Shown: positions 40,264 through 49,133 of the stretch, in pieces
Layout: every line of letters begins with the position of its first letter
Numbering within the stretch: position 1 is the stretch's first letter
Assembly: GCA_963599445.1 (NCBI GenBank)
Contig: CAVBWZ010000006.1
Span: forward strand, 86,791-150,790
Direction of reading: 5' to 3'
Length of the DNA: 64,000 bases
Origin: UBA9732 sp963599445
GTDB lineage: Bacteria > Spirochaetota > Spirochaetia > Sphaerochaetales > Sphaerochaetaceae
Translations under genes and position numbers: made by a program
The notes under the pieces: model-generated
What the model was told of the DNA's origin: nothing
The model's database searches: none
The model's input: only the letters and a program-made list of their open reading frames with translations

Positions 40264-41490
40264 ATGAGCAGAAAAGAATACATGAAGGAACTTGCCTCAA
40301 GGCTTGACAGGTTCAACGAAGAGACAAGAAATGAGATAATCGAGGACTACAACGAGCATTTCGACGAGGGGCTCAGGCAGGGTAGAAGCGAAGAGGAGAT
40401 AATCGCGGAGCTTGGAGACATCCAGGACATGATAGACAGTCTGCCCGCCGAGGACGCATGCGAAGGACCCAACAAGACCGATGCCCCTGAGTCTTCAATG
40501 CCTGCGTGCGACTACAGCCAGGACTGCAAGGGCTCAAGCGCCATCAGGAAGGTGGTCGTCAATTCCCTTGATGCGGATGTGGAGCTTGTGCCTTCCAGCG
40601 ACGATGAAGTGCATGCAAAGTATTCGGAGACCGGGGATACGAACCTTCACTATTTCTACGACTACGAAGTAGGTGATGTACTTCATCTTGAAGTGAAGCC
40701 TATAAAGGGTACTGGTGTGACGAGTTTCCTCAATGGGCTTCTCAAGTTCCATGTGACGGTTGAGAACACTTTGACGGTAAAGATACCAAAGGGGTTTGAA
40801 TCTGTGTATGTCACGACCTCGACAGGGGATATCGATTGCAGCGGAGTTGATGTGAAGTCCATCACCTGCGCCACTGTGAATGGAGACTGTTCGTTTGTGG
40901 ACTGCACTTTCTCAAATGCATCGTTCAATTCCCACAACGGAGATCTCAAAGTCGAGAAGTCGAGCATAGACGATGTCTCCATTGAGGTGTTGTCGGGAGA
41001 CCTTTCGATGGAGGACTCCAGGTTTGCGGACATTGCAATGAAATCCACAAACGGAGACGTTGAGATGGACGGTGTCAAGGCAAACGCCTTCAAGGTCAAC
41101 ACCGTAAGCGGAGATTTCAATGTCGAAAGTTCCTCCTTTGGAAATGTTGAGCTTTCAGCTGTGAACGGAGACGTCGATTTCGACGGAGAGGCCTTGGAAT
41201 TCAAGGTGGACACCAAGGGTGGGGACTGTGAGCTGGACCTTTCCGGAGAGCTCAAGCTGCTTGATGTCCATACTACGTCAGGAGATGTGGACGTCACTCT
41301 TCCAAAAGGTATCGCCGCTGACATTGAAGCCAAGACCCTTTCGGGGGATGTGAACCTTGGTTCTGGCTTTGGCGACGGCTCCGGGGATTGCGGTTCAAGG
41401 TATGTGAAGACCGTATATGGTGATGGAAACGCTGAAGCCAAGGCGATGGTGCGCATAAACACAGTTGCAGGCGACATATCCGTCAACTAG
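40264..41490 (+). CDS. HAAS (DUF1700) - DUF4097 fusion protein
   Basis: 408 residues from the ATG at 40264 (TAAGGAG seven bases upstream). The N-terminal DUF1700/HAAS helical domain (about 1-65) reads RKEYMKELASRL...NEIIEDYNEHFDEGL...IIAELGDI. From about 95 to the end a repetitive beta-structure of the DUF4097 type is formed, with recurring 'NGDV' and 'SGDV' turns (CATVNGDCSFVDCTF, NTVSGDFNVESSSF). There is no membrane segment between the two. HAAS domains are thought to pass signals to partner PadR regulators, and the adjacent padR supports this. Confidence 0.87.
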   Translation: MSRKEYMKELASRLDRFNEETRNEIIEDYNEHFDEGLRQGRSEEEIIAELGDIQDMIDSLPAEDACEGPNKTDAPESSMPACDYSQDCKGSSAIRKVVVNSLDADVELVPSSDDEVHAKYSETGDTNLHYFYDYEVGDVLHLEVKPIKGTGVTSFLNGLLKFHVTVENTLTVKIPKGFESVYVTTSTGDIDCSGVDVKSITCATVNGDCSFVDCTFSNASFNSHNGDLKVEKSSIDDVSIEVLSGDLSMEDSRFADIAMKSTNGDVEMDGVKANAFKVNTVSGDFNVESSSFGNVELSAVNGDVDFDGEALEFKVDTKGGDCELDLSGELKLLDVHTTSGDVDVTLPKGIAADIEAKTLSGDVNLGSGFGDGSGDCGSRYVKTVYGDGNAEAKAMVRINTVAGDISVN

Positions 41491-41516
41491 AGTTTGGAAG
41501 TGGTTGGAGTTGCTGG

Positions 41517-41597
41517 GTTGGCAATGATGGCTTAGAATAGCCTAAAATGGTCTGGAATGACTTAGAATGGCTTAGAAAGGCTTAGGATGGCTTGGAA
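41517..41597. repeat. 10-bp-period repeats after the HAAS-DUF4097 gene
   Basis: Eight units in register, core TTAGAATGGC (for instance TTAGAATGGC, TTAGAAAGGC, TTAGGATGGC). Confidence 0.75.
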
Positions 41598-41620
41598 CCA
41601 TGCTATGCAAAAAAAGCATA

Positions 41621-41656
41621 ACGGGTATTCCAAAGATTTTGGGGTGCCCGTTTTTG
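41621..41656 (+). terminator. Terminator after the PadR/HAAS operon
   Basis: Stem ACGGGTATTCCAAA with TTTGGGGTGCCCGT (three G-T pairs), four-base loop, then TTTTT. Confidence 0.75.
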
Positions 41657-41668
41657 CTTTGCGCTTTG

Positions 41669-41697
41669 TTGACCCTTGGGTTTGAAAATGTTATCAC
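41669..41697 (+). promoter_or_regulatory. Promoter of the lipoprotein-apbE unit
   Basis: TTGACC, 17 bp, TATCAC, about 57 bp before the ATG at 41754. Confidence 0.6.
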
Positions 41698-41753
41698 ATC
41701 AGTTGGCTGTTCGTTTCCATATATAGGGATGGATCAGCACGGAGGAATTTATA

Positions 41754-42890
41754 ATGAAGAAAGCATTGGTATCTCTTCTCGTTGTATGTTCTATCTTCTG
41801 CCTTGTCGCCTGCTCGAAGAAAGCCGACACCGCAAACACATCAACGACAACAAACACAACAACGGCAACTACAGCTTCTGCTCCAGCTGCAACACCAGCT
41901 GCGGAAGTCAAGACTGAAGCTCCTGCAGCAAAGCAGGCTCAGACCTACAAGTTTGGAATGGGCATCGTCTTCGATGATGGTCAGTCCACCGATACACAGG
42001 TTGCATACGATGCAATCGTTGCAGTCGTCGTAACTGATGCAAACGGCAAGATCGTTGCATGTCAGATCGATGACGCACAGAACAAGATGAGCACGACAGA
42101 CGTCGACCCAGACAAGCAGTTCCTCTCAAAGTACGAGCTCCAGTACGACTACAACATGGTCAAGTACTCAGAGGCTACGAACGAGTGGTTCCAGCAGGTC
42201 GATGCATTCGAAAGCTATGTCATTGGCAAGACAGCCGACGAGGTTGCAGCAATGCAGACCAGAGTCAGAGGTGCAGACGAGCCACATCCTGGCTATGTCG
42301 TAACAGCCGATGAAACACTCTTCGCTTCCTGCTCCATCCAGATCACCGAGTTCGTAGAAGCAGTCGTCAAGGCTTGCAACGATGCAAAGGGCAAGACATT
42401 CTCCACTGCAGACGAGTTCACAGTTGGTGTTGCAGTCAATTCCACAGCTGAAGAGTCCACAGTCGCAACCGAGGATACGGACGGTTCAATCAAGATGTAT
42501 GCAGAGTTTGCAGGTGCAGTCGTTGGAAAGGACGGCAAGATCCTCGCAGCACTCACAGACGCAATCCAGCCACAGTTCACAGTCGATGTTGACGGCGAAG
42601 TCACTGGCAAGACCTGGAGAGGAACAAAGAAGGAGCTCGAGTATGACTACAACATGGTCAAGTACTCAGAGGCCACAAACGAGTGGTTCCAGCAGGCAGC
42701 TGCATTCGAGGACTACTGTGCTGGCAAGACAGCCGCTGAGGTTGCAAGCCTTCCAACCAGAGTCAGAGGAGCTGAGGAAGCTCATCCTGGTTATGTCGTA
42801 ACGACTGACGAGACGCTCTTCGCTTCCTGCTCAATCCAGATCACTGGAATGATGGATGTCATTGCAAAGGCTGCAAACAACGCCAACTAA
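41754..42890 (+). CDS. Lipoprotein with two tandem copies of an uncharacterised domain
   Basis: 378 residues. Signal and lipobox (MKKALVSLLVVCSIFCLVAC), a Thr/Ala/Pro linker to about 60, then two copies of one domain at about 65-215 and 220-378. Both copies contain YDYNMVKYSEATNEWFQQ, the TRVRGA(D/E)E motif followed by HPGYVV, and DETLFASCSIQIT. Identity in these parts is high at DNA level, so duplication was recent or conversion is active. The beginnings (AIVAVVVTDANGKIVACQID) recall FMN-binding domains, but the S/T-G-A-T flavinylation site is not seen. It sits directly before apbE and rnf, suggesting a role in extracytoplasmic electron transfer. Confidence 0.75.
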   Translation: MKKALVSLLVVCSIFCLVACSKKADTANTSTTTNTTTATTASAPAATPAAEVKTEAPAAKQAQTYKFGMGIVFDDGQSTDTQVAYDAIVAVVVTDANGKIVACQIDDAQNKMSTTDVDPDKQFLSKYELQYDYNMVKYSEATNEWFQQVDAFESYVIGKTADEVAAMQTRVRGADEPHPGYVVTADETLFASCSIQITEFVEAVVKACNDAKGKTFSTADEFTVGVAVNSTAEESTVATEDTDGSIKMYAEFAGAVVGKDGKILAALTDAIQPQFTVDVDGEVTGKTWRGTKKELEYDYNMVKYSEATNEWFQQAAAFEDYCAGKTAAEVASLPTRVRGAEEAHPGYVVTTDETLFASCSIQITGMMDVIAKAANNAN

Positions 42891-42893
42891 TCC

Positions 42894-44009
42894 ATGGATC
42901 TTTTGAAAAAGGTAACGCCAAGTGTCGGCCTAGTGCTGGCACTTGGCCTTCTTTTAATTGCAGTATTACTTGCAGGGTGCAGTAGAAACTCTCAGGCTGG
43001 TGCAGGAGCGGAGGCTTCAAATGGGTCTTCCAAAAAGGTTTCGTCTGCAACCAAGCTTGAACCTCGTGGCAAGGCGTACTTCTCGTTCTTCGATACGGTG
43101 TCGTATGTCTACAGCTATGCAGGTGACGATGACGAGCGTTTCAACGAGTGCACTGACGGCGTTGCTGCAATCCTTGACGAATACCACAAGCTGTTCGACA
43201 TCTACTATGAGTACAGCGGAGTCAACAACCTTTGCACTGTGAACAGGATGGCTGGCGGCGACCCTGTCAAGGTGGATCCAAAGCTAATAGAGTTCCTCCT
43301 CTACTGCAAGGAAGTATATGAGCTTACAGACGGAATGGTCGATGTCATGATGGGATCTGTCCTTTCAATCTGGCACGATGCGCGCACTTCAGATGAGAAG
43401 TACCTCCCAACACAGGATGTCCTGGATGAGGCGGCTTTGCATGTGGGGTTCGAGTTTCTTGAGATAGACGAGGCCAACTGCACTGTTCGGATAACGGATC
43501 CTGATGCATCGTTGGATGTAGGGGCAATCGGCAAGGGTTATGCAACCGAGATGGCTGCAAGATGGCTTGAGGAGATTGGCGCTACGAGCTACGTGCTCAA
43601 CATTGGTGGGAACGTGAGGATAATAGGGACCAAGCCAAACGGTGATGGTTGGGTGACGGGGATAAAGGACCCCAAGAATCCCGATTCCTCGTTTTCACTG
43701 CGTCTTGAGCTCAGCGACTGCTCCTGCGTGACAAGCGGTGAGTACGAGAGGTTCTTCACTGTGGGTGGCGTTAGGTATTCCCACATCATAGACCCAAACA
43801 CGCTCTGGCCCGCCCAGTACTTTGCATCGTTGAGCGTCATAACGAAGGACAGCGGCTATGCCGATGCCCTTTCGACTGCGTTGTACTGCATGACATACGA
43901 AGAAGGGCTTGAGCTTGTGCAAAGGCTTGGGGACGTGCAGTGCGTTTGGGTGTTCCATAACGGAGAGGTGAAATACACTTCCGGGTTGGAAAACCTTGTG
44001 GTAAGATGA
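42894..44009 (+). CDS. apbE: FAD:protein FMN transferase ApbE (lipoprotein)
   Basis: 371 residues, starting just three bases after the upstream stop. Lipobox LLAG-C after a signal core. ApbE features: FFDTVSYVYSYAG (N-terminal strand), SLDVGAIGKGYATEMAARWLEE (FAD/FMN-binding helix), YVLNIGGNVRIIGTKPNG, YSHIIDPNTLWPA (family HIIDPxTG-like) and KDSGYADALSTALY with metal-binding residues. It attaches FMN covalently to Thr/Ser of RnfG (and RnfD), which are encoded immediately downstream. Confidence 0.93.
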   Translation: MDLLKKVTPSVGLVLALGLLLIAVLLAGCSRNSQAGAGAEASNGSSKKVSSATKLEPRGKAYFSFFDTVSYVYSYAGDDDERFNECTDGVAAILDEYHKLFDIYYEYSGVNNLCTVNRMAGGDPVKVDPKLIEFLLYCKEVYELTDGMVDVMMGSVLSIWHDARTSDEKYLPTQDVLDEAALHVGFEFLEIDEANCTVRITDPDASLDVGAIGKGYATEMAARWLEEIGATSYVLNIGGNVRIIGTKPNGDGWVTGIKDPKNPDSSFSLRLELSDCSCVTSGEYERFFTVGGVRYSHIIDPNTLWPAQYFASLSVITKDSGYADALSTALYCMTYEEGLELVQRLGDVQCVWVFHNGEVKYTSGLENLVVR

Positions 44010-44024
44010 ACGTTGCACTATAAT
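43996..44024 (+). promoter_or_regulatory. Promoter of the rnf operon inside the end of apbE
   Basis: TTGTGG, 17 bp, TATAAT; an approximately 80-base leader follows to the rnfC ATG at 44112. TAAGGAGGG precedes that ATG. Confidence 0.6.
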
Positions 44025-44111
44025 GATTTATGGTGAGACCGGTTGGGGTGGTTCGTTCCCTTGCGGTCGCGCCTTTTGTTTTTGAAACCAAATTAAGGAG
44101 GGCATTGATCG

Positions 44112-45404
44112 ATGCTTTTCAAAAGAAAGATATCAGCTGTGCATGTGCCTCATTGCAAGGCTACCCAGAACATGCATTCTGAGATTGTTGCTCCACCGGA
44201 GTCGGTGACTCTTCCAATGTCGATGCATTCCGGAGTACCTGCCGTGCCAGTCGTTTCCGTTGGCGACCATGTCTATCTTGGACAGCTGATCGCCAAGGAG
44301 GGAGAGGGTAGGGTTTCGTCTCCAATACATGCATCGGTGTCCGGAACGGTCAGCGCAGTGAGCGAGAAGTCCGTTTCCATAAAGAGCGATGGCAAGATGG
44401 AGAAGGACCCTGAAATGAAGGCTCCAAAGCTCGAGACCTTGGATGATTTCCTTGATGGATGCCGCAGATCGGGCATCGTTGGTCTTGGAGGAGCTGCTTA
44501 TCCGCTTCATGGAAAGTGGGAGGCCCTCAGGAAGAACAAGATAGAGACCATCCTCATCAACGGCGCCGAGTGCGAACCGTACTGCACCGCAGACAACCGC
44601 ACCATGGTGGAGGATGCAGAGCATATCAAGCAGGGTATCGAGATCCTCAAGAGGTTCGCCGGTTCCAAGGAATACGTCATTGGAATAGAGGAGAACAAGC
44701 CGGAGGCCATAGCCCACCTTACGGAGGTGTTCAAGGACGACCCAGCGGTCATAGTGAAGCCTCTCAAGAGCGTATACCCCCAGGGTGCAAAGCAGGTCCT
44801 TTTGTGGAATGCGACTGGAAAGGTCGTCGCCGCAGGTCAGAGGCTTGCATCCCTTGGAGTCATCATCACGAACGTCACCACCCTTGCCAAGATGGCCAGG
44901 TTCTTCGAGACCGGAATGCCTCTTGTCGACAAGTGCATCTCCGTGGATGGATCGGCTGTCAGGAATCCAAAGAACATCATCGTACCAATTGGAACGAGCA
45001 TGGAGTACTGTTTTGAGCAGTGCGGTGGCTTCAAGACCCAGCCTGGACGCGTCCTTGACGGCGGTCCAATGATGGGACGTGCCGTCGCTTCCTTGGACGA
45101 ACCGGTCGTCAAGGCTACAAGCGCCCTTGTCGCAATGGACCTCAAGGATTCCGTAGTCATAGAGCCAACTGCCTGCCTTCACTGCGGAAAGTGCGTGGAG
45201 GCCTGTCCTCTCAACCTGAATCCTGTGGAGTTCGCAAGGGCCTTGGACATAGACGATGAGGACGAAAGGGAAGCAATACTCAAGAAAGAGGATGTGGCAC
45301 AGTGCATGGAATGCGGATGCTGTGCATACGTATGTCCTGCCCATAGACCTCTTGTCGCAAACAACAGAGCAGGCAAGAAATTCATGAGAGGGAGGAGAAA
45401 GTAA
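44112..45404 (+). CDS. rnfC: Electron transport complex subunit RnfC
   Basis: 430 residues. N-terminal barrel-sandwich segment (VSVGDHVYLGQLIAKEGEGRVSSPIHASVSGTV), the NADH/FMN-binding region (GIVGLGGAAYPLHGKW; LINGAECEPYCTADN), SLBB-like part, and two [4Fe-4S] clusters near the end: CLHCGKCVEACP and CMECGCCAYVCP. It is the soluble entry subunit that exchanges electrons with NAD. Complete; the rnfD start overlaps its stop by one base. Confidence 0.96.
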   Translation: MLFKRKISAVHVPHCKATQNMHSEIVAPPESVTLPMSMHSGVPAVPVVSVGDHVYLGQLIAKEGEGRVSSPIHASVSGTVSAVSEKSVSIKSDGKMEKDPEMKAPKLETLDDFLDGCRRSGIVGLGGAAYPLHGKWEALRKNKIETILINGAECEPYCTADNRTMVEDAEHIKQGIEILKRFAGSKEYVIGIEENKPEAIAHLTEVFKDDPAVIVKPLKSVYPQGAKQVLLWNATGKVVAAGQRLASLGVIITNVTTLAKMARFFETGMPLVDKCISVDGSAVRNPKNIIVPIGTSMEYCFEQCGGFKTQPGRVLDGGPMMGRAVASLDEPVVKATSALVAMDLKDSVVIEPTACLHCGKCVEACPLNLNPVEFARALDIDDEDEREAILKKEDVAQCMECGCCAYVCPAHRPLVANNRAGKKFMRGRRK

Positions 45405-46369
45405 TGGAACACTACGATCTTATCACCGTTTCTTCACCGCATTTCCACGACGACTCTTCCAGCCGTGGCATAATGCTTGATGTCATACTGGCTTTGCTTC
45501 CAGCTGTTGCGGCTTCCATATACATCTTTGGACTCAAAGCCCTTTGGCTCATCCTCACATGTGTCGCTTCATGTGTGGCATCGGAGTGGATCTTCGACCT
45601 TTGTACGAATAAGAAGGAGACTATAGGCGACCTTTCAGCCGTCGTTACAGGTGTCCTCCTTGCGCTGAACCTTGGAACGGAGGTTGCACTCTACGAAGCC
45701 GTCATTGGCTCCGTTTTCGCAATCGTGTTCGTCAAGTGCATCTTTGGCGGTCTTGGAAAGAACTTCGCAAACCCTGCAATCACAGCACGTGTGTTCATGC
45801 TAATTGCTTTTGGATCTGTTACATCCTTCGTAAATCCTCAGCTCCGCACGGTCGAGATCGCATCAAGCGCAACCCCTCTTGCAAACCTTGCATCCCACTC
45901 ATTGGATGTATTGAGCTCCGGAGTGCTTCCTCCAATCAAGGACATGCTCTTTGGTTTCCACGGCGGTACGATTGGTGAAACTTGCATCATAGCCCTTGTG
46001 ATCGGCTGGATCTACCTTTCAGCCAGAAAGGTCATAAAGTGGTATGTGCCGGCTTCGTTCATTGCAACGGTCTATGTCCTGTTCCTTGTTGCAACAGGTT
46101 CTCCATTGTTCGCTCTCTATGAAATACTGTCAGGCGGTCTTTTCCTTGGAGCCATATTCATGGCAACCGACTACGTGACCACTCCAATCACAGTCAAGGG
46201 CAAGGTTGTGTTCTGCATCTGCTGCGGAGTCATAACGTTCATAATCAGAAGGTTCTGTTCGCTTCCAGAAGGCGTCTCGTTCTCGATCCTCATCATGAAC
46301 ATCCTTACGCCTTTTGTAGAGAAGCTTACACACAACGTTCCACTTGGAGGTTCCAACAATGGCAAATAA
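45404..46369 (+). CDS. rnfD: Electron transport complex subunit RnfD
   Basis: 321 residues, eight to ten membrane segments. Opening TVSSPHFHDDSSSRGIMLDVILALLPA is family-typical, as is FGGLGKNFANPAITARVFMLIAFG. The flavin-attachment Thr of RnfD is expected in the region SATPLANLASHS (positions about 152-163), by analogy with the S/T-x-A-T-P motif. It forms the membrane core that carries ion flux with RnfA and RnfE. Confidence 0.95.
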   Translation: MEHYDLITVSSPHFHDDSSSRGIMLDVILALLPAVAASIYIFGLKALWLILTCVASCVASEWIFDLCTNKKETIGDLSAVVTGVLLALNLGTEVALYEAVIGSVFAIVFVKCIFGGLGKNFANPAITARVFMLIAFGSVTSFVNPQLRTVEIASSATPLANLASHSLDVLSSGVLPPIKDMLFGFHGGTIGETCIIALVIGWIYLSARKVIKWYVPASFIATVYVLFLVATGSPLFALYEILSGGLFLGAIFMATDYVTTPITVKGKVVFCICCGVITFIIRRFCSLPEGVSFSILIMNILTPFVEKLTHNVPLGGSNNGK

Positions 46370-47615
46370 CAAGACGATACAGGCTTTGCTTCTTGTGGCT
46401 GTCTTCATCGTCATGGCAGCCTTGGTTTTGGTTCTCAACATCTTCACAGCCCCTCTTATAGAGGCCAATGCACAGGGTGCTGAGCTTGAGCCCCTCTATG
46501 GTGTAATGCCAGAGGCATCGGGCTTTGAGAAGCTTGGGCTTGATGGCGTCCCTGAGACGATTTCAAGCGTGTGGAAGGAGAACGGTGGTCTTGGCTATGT
46601 GGTAAGGTGCGCCACGAACAAGGGATTCACCGGCGACTACATAGAGCTTACCGTCGCAATCACGGTCGATGGTAAGATTTCAGGAATATCCCTTGATTCC
46701 TATCCTGAAACGAAGGACTTTGGTCAGGACTCGTATCCTGCAACGTTCGTGGGTCAGGATTCGACGCTTGCTGGCACTTCCATTGTGGCTGGTGTGACAT
46801 ATTCGTCAAGCGCCTTCCGCAATGCAGTAGCCGATGCCTTCGAGGTTCTGATATCCAATGGTCTCATCAGGGCTGGCGTGAAGGAGCCAAGCCAAGTCAT
46901 CTCGGAGATGCTTCCTGTTGTGTTCAAGACAGCTGCAAACCCTGCTGGAATCGCTCAGATCACGGAGTTCTCCTCAAAGGTCGCAGGTGTGAAGAACGCA
47001 TGGAAGACGAACAACGGAATAGGTGTTGCCTACTGGTATGAGTCCGGTGACGACTATCTTGTGATCTTCAACTCTTCATTGTCCTATAAGGTGTTCGACC
47101 TGGAGTCCAACGATGTGACGTCTTCGTTCGATGCCGTTGTGGCTGCATCCCTTTCCGAGGAAGCCGCAGGCAAGATGTCCAAGGTCGCATCCAAGGACAA
47201 GAGGAAAGTTACGAAGCTTGTTCCTGAGGATTCCGTCCTCACGCAGGTCTCCGTAGATGGAGTGTTCAACTCCGTTGCAACGGTTTTCCGTGCAGACAGC
47301 GCCTCTGGAACGTACTATTGCTTCACATGCAGACCTTACGGATTCTCAAACGAAACCATGGTCATATATGTGATCCTTGATTCCAACGGACTCATCTACA
47401 CATTCAATGCAGACGAGCTCATCATCGAGGCCGAATACTTCAGCGCCTATACTCTTGAGCCTACTTCATACAAGGCCGGTTTCGTTGGCCTTGGCTCTTC
47501 CTGGTCAGGCGATGAAGCAACGATTTCCGGTGCAACGATGACTTCTCAGGCCGTAAGGTGTGCTATAAACGATGCATTCGAGGCCTTTGGTGCCGTTGCA
47601 GGAGGTAACAACTGA
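46359..47615 (+). CDS. rnfG: Electron transport complex subunit RnfG with two FMN-binding-type domains
   Basis: 418 residues from the ATG at 46359 (GGAGG eight bases upstream; overlaps rnfD by 11 bp). One N-terminal membrane segment (LLLVAVFIVMAALVLVLNIF). First domain at about 25-200 ends in SIVAGVTYSSSAFRNAVADAFEVL. Second domain at about 210-418 ends in TISGATMTSQAVRCAINDAFEAFG, with the canonical S-G-A-T-x-T flavinylation motif. The first copy has the same position occupied by A-G-V-T-Y-S, where Ala to Val replaces part of the motif, so only the second site is fully canonical. RnfG is normally near 200 residues, so this is a duplication. Confidence 0.9.
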   Translation: MANNKTIQALLLVAVFIVMAALVLVLNIFTAPLIEANAQGAELEPLYGVMPEASGFEKLGLDGVPETISSVWKENGGLGYVVRCATNKGFTGDYIELTVAITVDGKISGISLDSYPETKDFGQDSYPATFVGQDSTLAGTSIVAGVTYSSSAFRNAVADAFEVLISNGLIRAGVKEPSQVISEMLPVVFKTAANPAGIAQITEFSSKVAGVKNAWKTNNGIGVAYWYESGDDYLVIFNSSLSYKVFDLESNDVTSSFDAVVAASLSEEAAGKMSKVASKDKRKVTKLVPEDSVLTQVSVDGVFNSVATVFRADSASGTYYCFTCRPYGFSNETMVIYVILDSNGLIYTFNADELIIEAEYFSAYTLEPTSYKAGFVGLGSSWSGDEATISGATMTSQAVRCAINDAFEAFGAVAGGNN

Positions 47616-48199
47616 TGGAAAACAACAATCTCAAGGCTTTTTTGTCCAATAATCCTGTAATGATTCTTTTCCTTGCTGCATGTCCGGCCCTTGCCGCCAC
47701 CACAAATGTGGTTGCAGGACTTGTGATGGCAGCTGCAGTGTTCTGCATCCTGGTTCTGTCGTCCCTTGTGATGGCTCTTCTGGGCAAGGTTTCGTCCTCC
47801 TATGTGAGACTTCCCCTTGCGGTCATCGTTACCGCAGGATTCGCCTCAATGGCCAATATGCTCATAGCCGCTTTCGTGCCAAGTGCAAGCTCCATGCTTG
47901 GTGTGTACGTTGCAGTCTGCGCAATGAATGCAATGCTTGTCCTCAAAGGTGCCGTTGCATCGGATGGCGGAGTAGGAGAGTCTTTGAAGTCCGCTGTAGT
48001 GTCAGGACTTGAGTTTGCACTGCTTGTGGTCGTCATGGCCATTGTCAGGGAGGTCCTTGGTCTTGGGACATTCGCCGGCATGAAGCTTTCGTTCATGTCC
48101 ACGCTTGTCATCCCCGTCCTTGCGAAGACTTCCGGTGCATTCATCGTGTTTTCGATCCTACTTGCAGTTTCCAACTGCTTCAAGAAGGAGGCAAAGTGA
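47615..48199 (+). CDS. rnfE: Electron transport complex subunit RnfE
   Basis: 194 residues, six membrane segments. N-terminus NLKAFLSNNPVMILFLAACPALAATTNVVAGLVM is typical of the RnfE/NqrD family, as are VAVCAMNAMLVLKGA and the segment VREVLGLG. With RnfA it forms a pseudo-symmetric pair in the ion-conducting membrane core, binding a [2Fe-2S] cluster between them through a Cys in the conserved helices (CPAL). Confidence 0.95.
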   Translation: MENNNLKAFLSNNPVMILFLAACPALAATTNVVAGLVMAAAVFCILVLSSLVMALLGKVSSSYVRLPLAVIVTAGFASMANMLIAAFVPSASSMLGVYVAVCAMNAMLVLKGAVASDGGVGESLKSAVVSGLEFALLVVVMAIVREVLGLGTFAGMKLSFMSTLVIPVLAKTSGAFIVFSILLAVSNCFKKEAK

Positions 48200-48747
48200 T
48201 GACGTTCAAGGAATTGATTGCTGTAATGTTCGCCTGTGTCCTTGCGAACAACTACGTCCTTTCCAATTTCATGGGAATCGAGTCGGTTGGCTCTGACATC
48301 TCGAAGTCCTGGAAGTCCATGGCTTTCAGAGGCTTGTATGTAACATTGGCGGTTGTAGCGTCCTGCGCCATTACATGGCCGCTTGATGCATACGTCTTGG
48401 TTGGTGCAGCCGCATCCCTTCGCATCCTGGTATTCGCCGTGGTGGTTATGGCGGTCTCTTCTGCAGCCGGTCTCATTTTCAAGAAGGACGGCTGTAGCTT
48501 TGATCTTCCTGTCATGCTCAACAGCGCAGTGCTTGGTGCCTGTCTTCTCAACGTGTCCAATGGCTATACGTTCCTGACCGGGCTTTTCTCAGCCCTTGGA
48601 GTTGGCATTGGATACATGCTCGTCACGTTCGTCATGGCGGGTGTTATGGGTAGAATCAACATGAAGAACGTGCCAAAGGCATGGAGAGGCGTTCCAATCA
48701 CGGTCGCAGCCATTGCCATTGTGTCAATGGTTCTCGCTGCATTCTGA
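48199..48747 (+). CDS. rnfA: Electron transport complex subunit RnfA
   Basis: 182 residues from the ATG at 48199 (AAGGAGG upstream; stop of rnfE overlaps as TGATG). Six membrane segments; LIAVMFACVLANNYVLSNFMGI and LDAYVLVGAAASLRILVFAVVVM, then LPVMLNSAVLGACLLN, are family phrases. The Cys in ACVL is the candidate cluster ligand shared with RnfE. After rnfA the operon continues with NusG-II and Gx genes; no rnfB follows. Confidence 0.95.
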   Translation: MTFKELIAVMFACVLANNYVLSNFMGIESVGSDISKSWKSMAFRGLYVTLAVVASCAITWPLDAYVLVGAAASLRILVFAVVVMAVSSAAGLIFKKDGCSFDLPVMLNSAVLGACLLNVSNGYTFLTGLFSALGVGIGYMLVTFVMAGVMGRINMKNVPKAWRGVPITVAAIAIVSMVLAAF

Positions 48748-49118
48748 TGAGTGGTTCTTCAAGAGGCAGGCTCCTTAGGGATGCCTGCCTCGTTCTTTTC
48801 TTTCTGGTTCTCTCTGTGGTCCTTATCTTTGTCATAAGAAGTAGAGAGGGCACTGGAAGCAAAGTGGTCGTAGCGGTCGAGGGTGTGGAGATTGGTTCGT
48901 ACCCGTTGTCCGTTGATGGTCGATACGTCCTGAACGGTGGTTCCAACATCATCCTCATAGAGGGCGGCTCCGCCCGCATGGTGGATGCCAACTGTCCTGA
49001 CAAGCTTTGTGTCAAACAAGGGGCTGTTAGGTATACGAACCAGTGCATAACATGCCTGCCAAACAAACTAACCGTCACAGTTGTTGGCGGAGACGGCTCC
49101 GTTGAGATTGTATTGTAG
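48747..49118 (+). CDS. NusG-II domain protein, membrane-anchored
   Basis: 123 residues from the ATG at 48747 (overlaps the rnfA stop). One N-terminal membrane segment (LVLFFLVLSVVLIFVI), then an extracytoplasmic NusG-II-like beta domain with DANCPDKLCVKQGAVRYTNQ and ITCLPNKLTVTV. The Cys pair (CPDKLC, then CITC) could be redox-active or bind metal. In Firmicutes and spirochaetes this domain is typically encoded behind rnf genes; function unproven. Confidence 0.85.
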   Translation: MSGSSRGRLLRDACLVLFFLVLSVVLIFVIRSREGTGSKVVVAVEGVEIGSYPLSVDGRYVLNGGSNIILIEGGSARMVDANCPDKLCVKQGAVRYTNQCITCLPNKLTVTVVGGDGSVEIVL

Positions 49119-49133
49119 TCGAGGAGTTTTGAG

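Noticed and set aside
44133..45344. Open frame of 403 codons on the minus strand
   Set aside because: Complete overlap with rnfC, a certain gene; composition is that of an antisense shadow rich in Leu, His and Arg.
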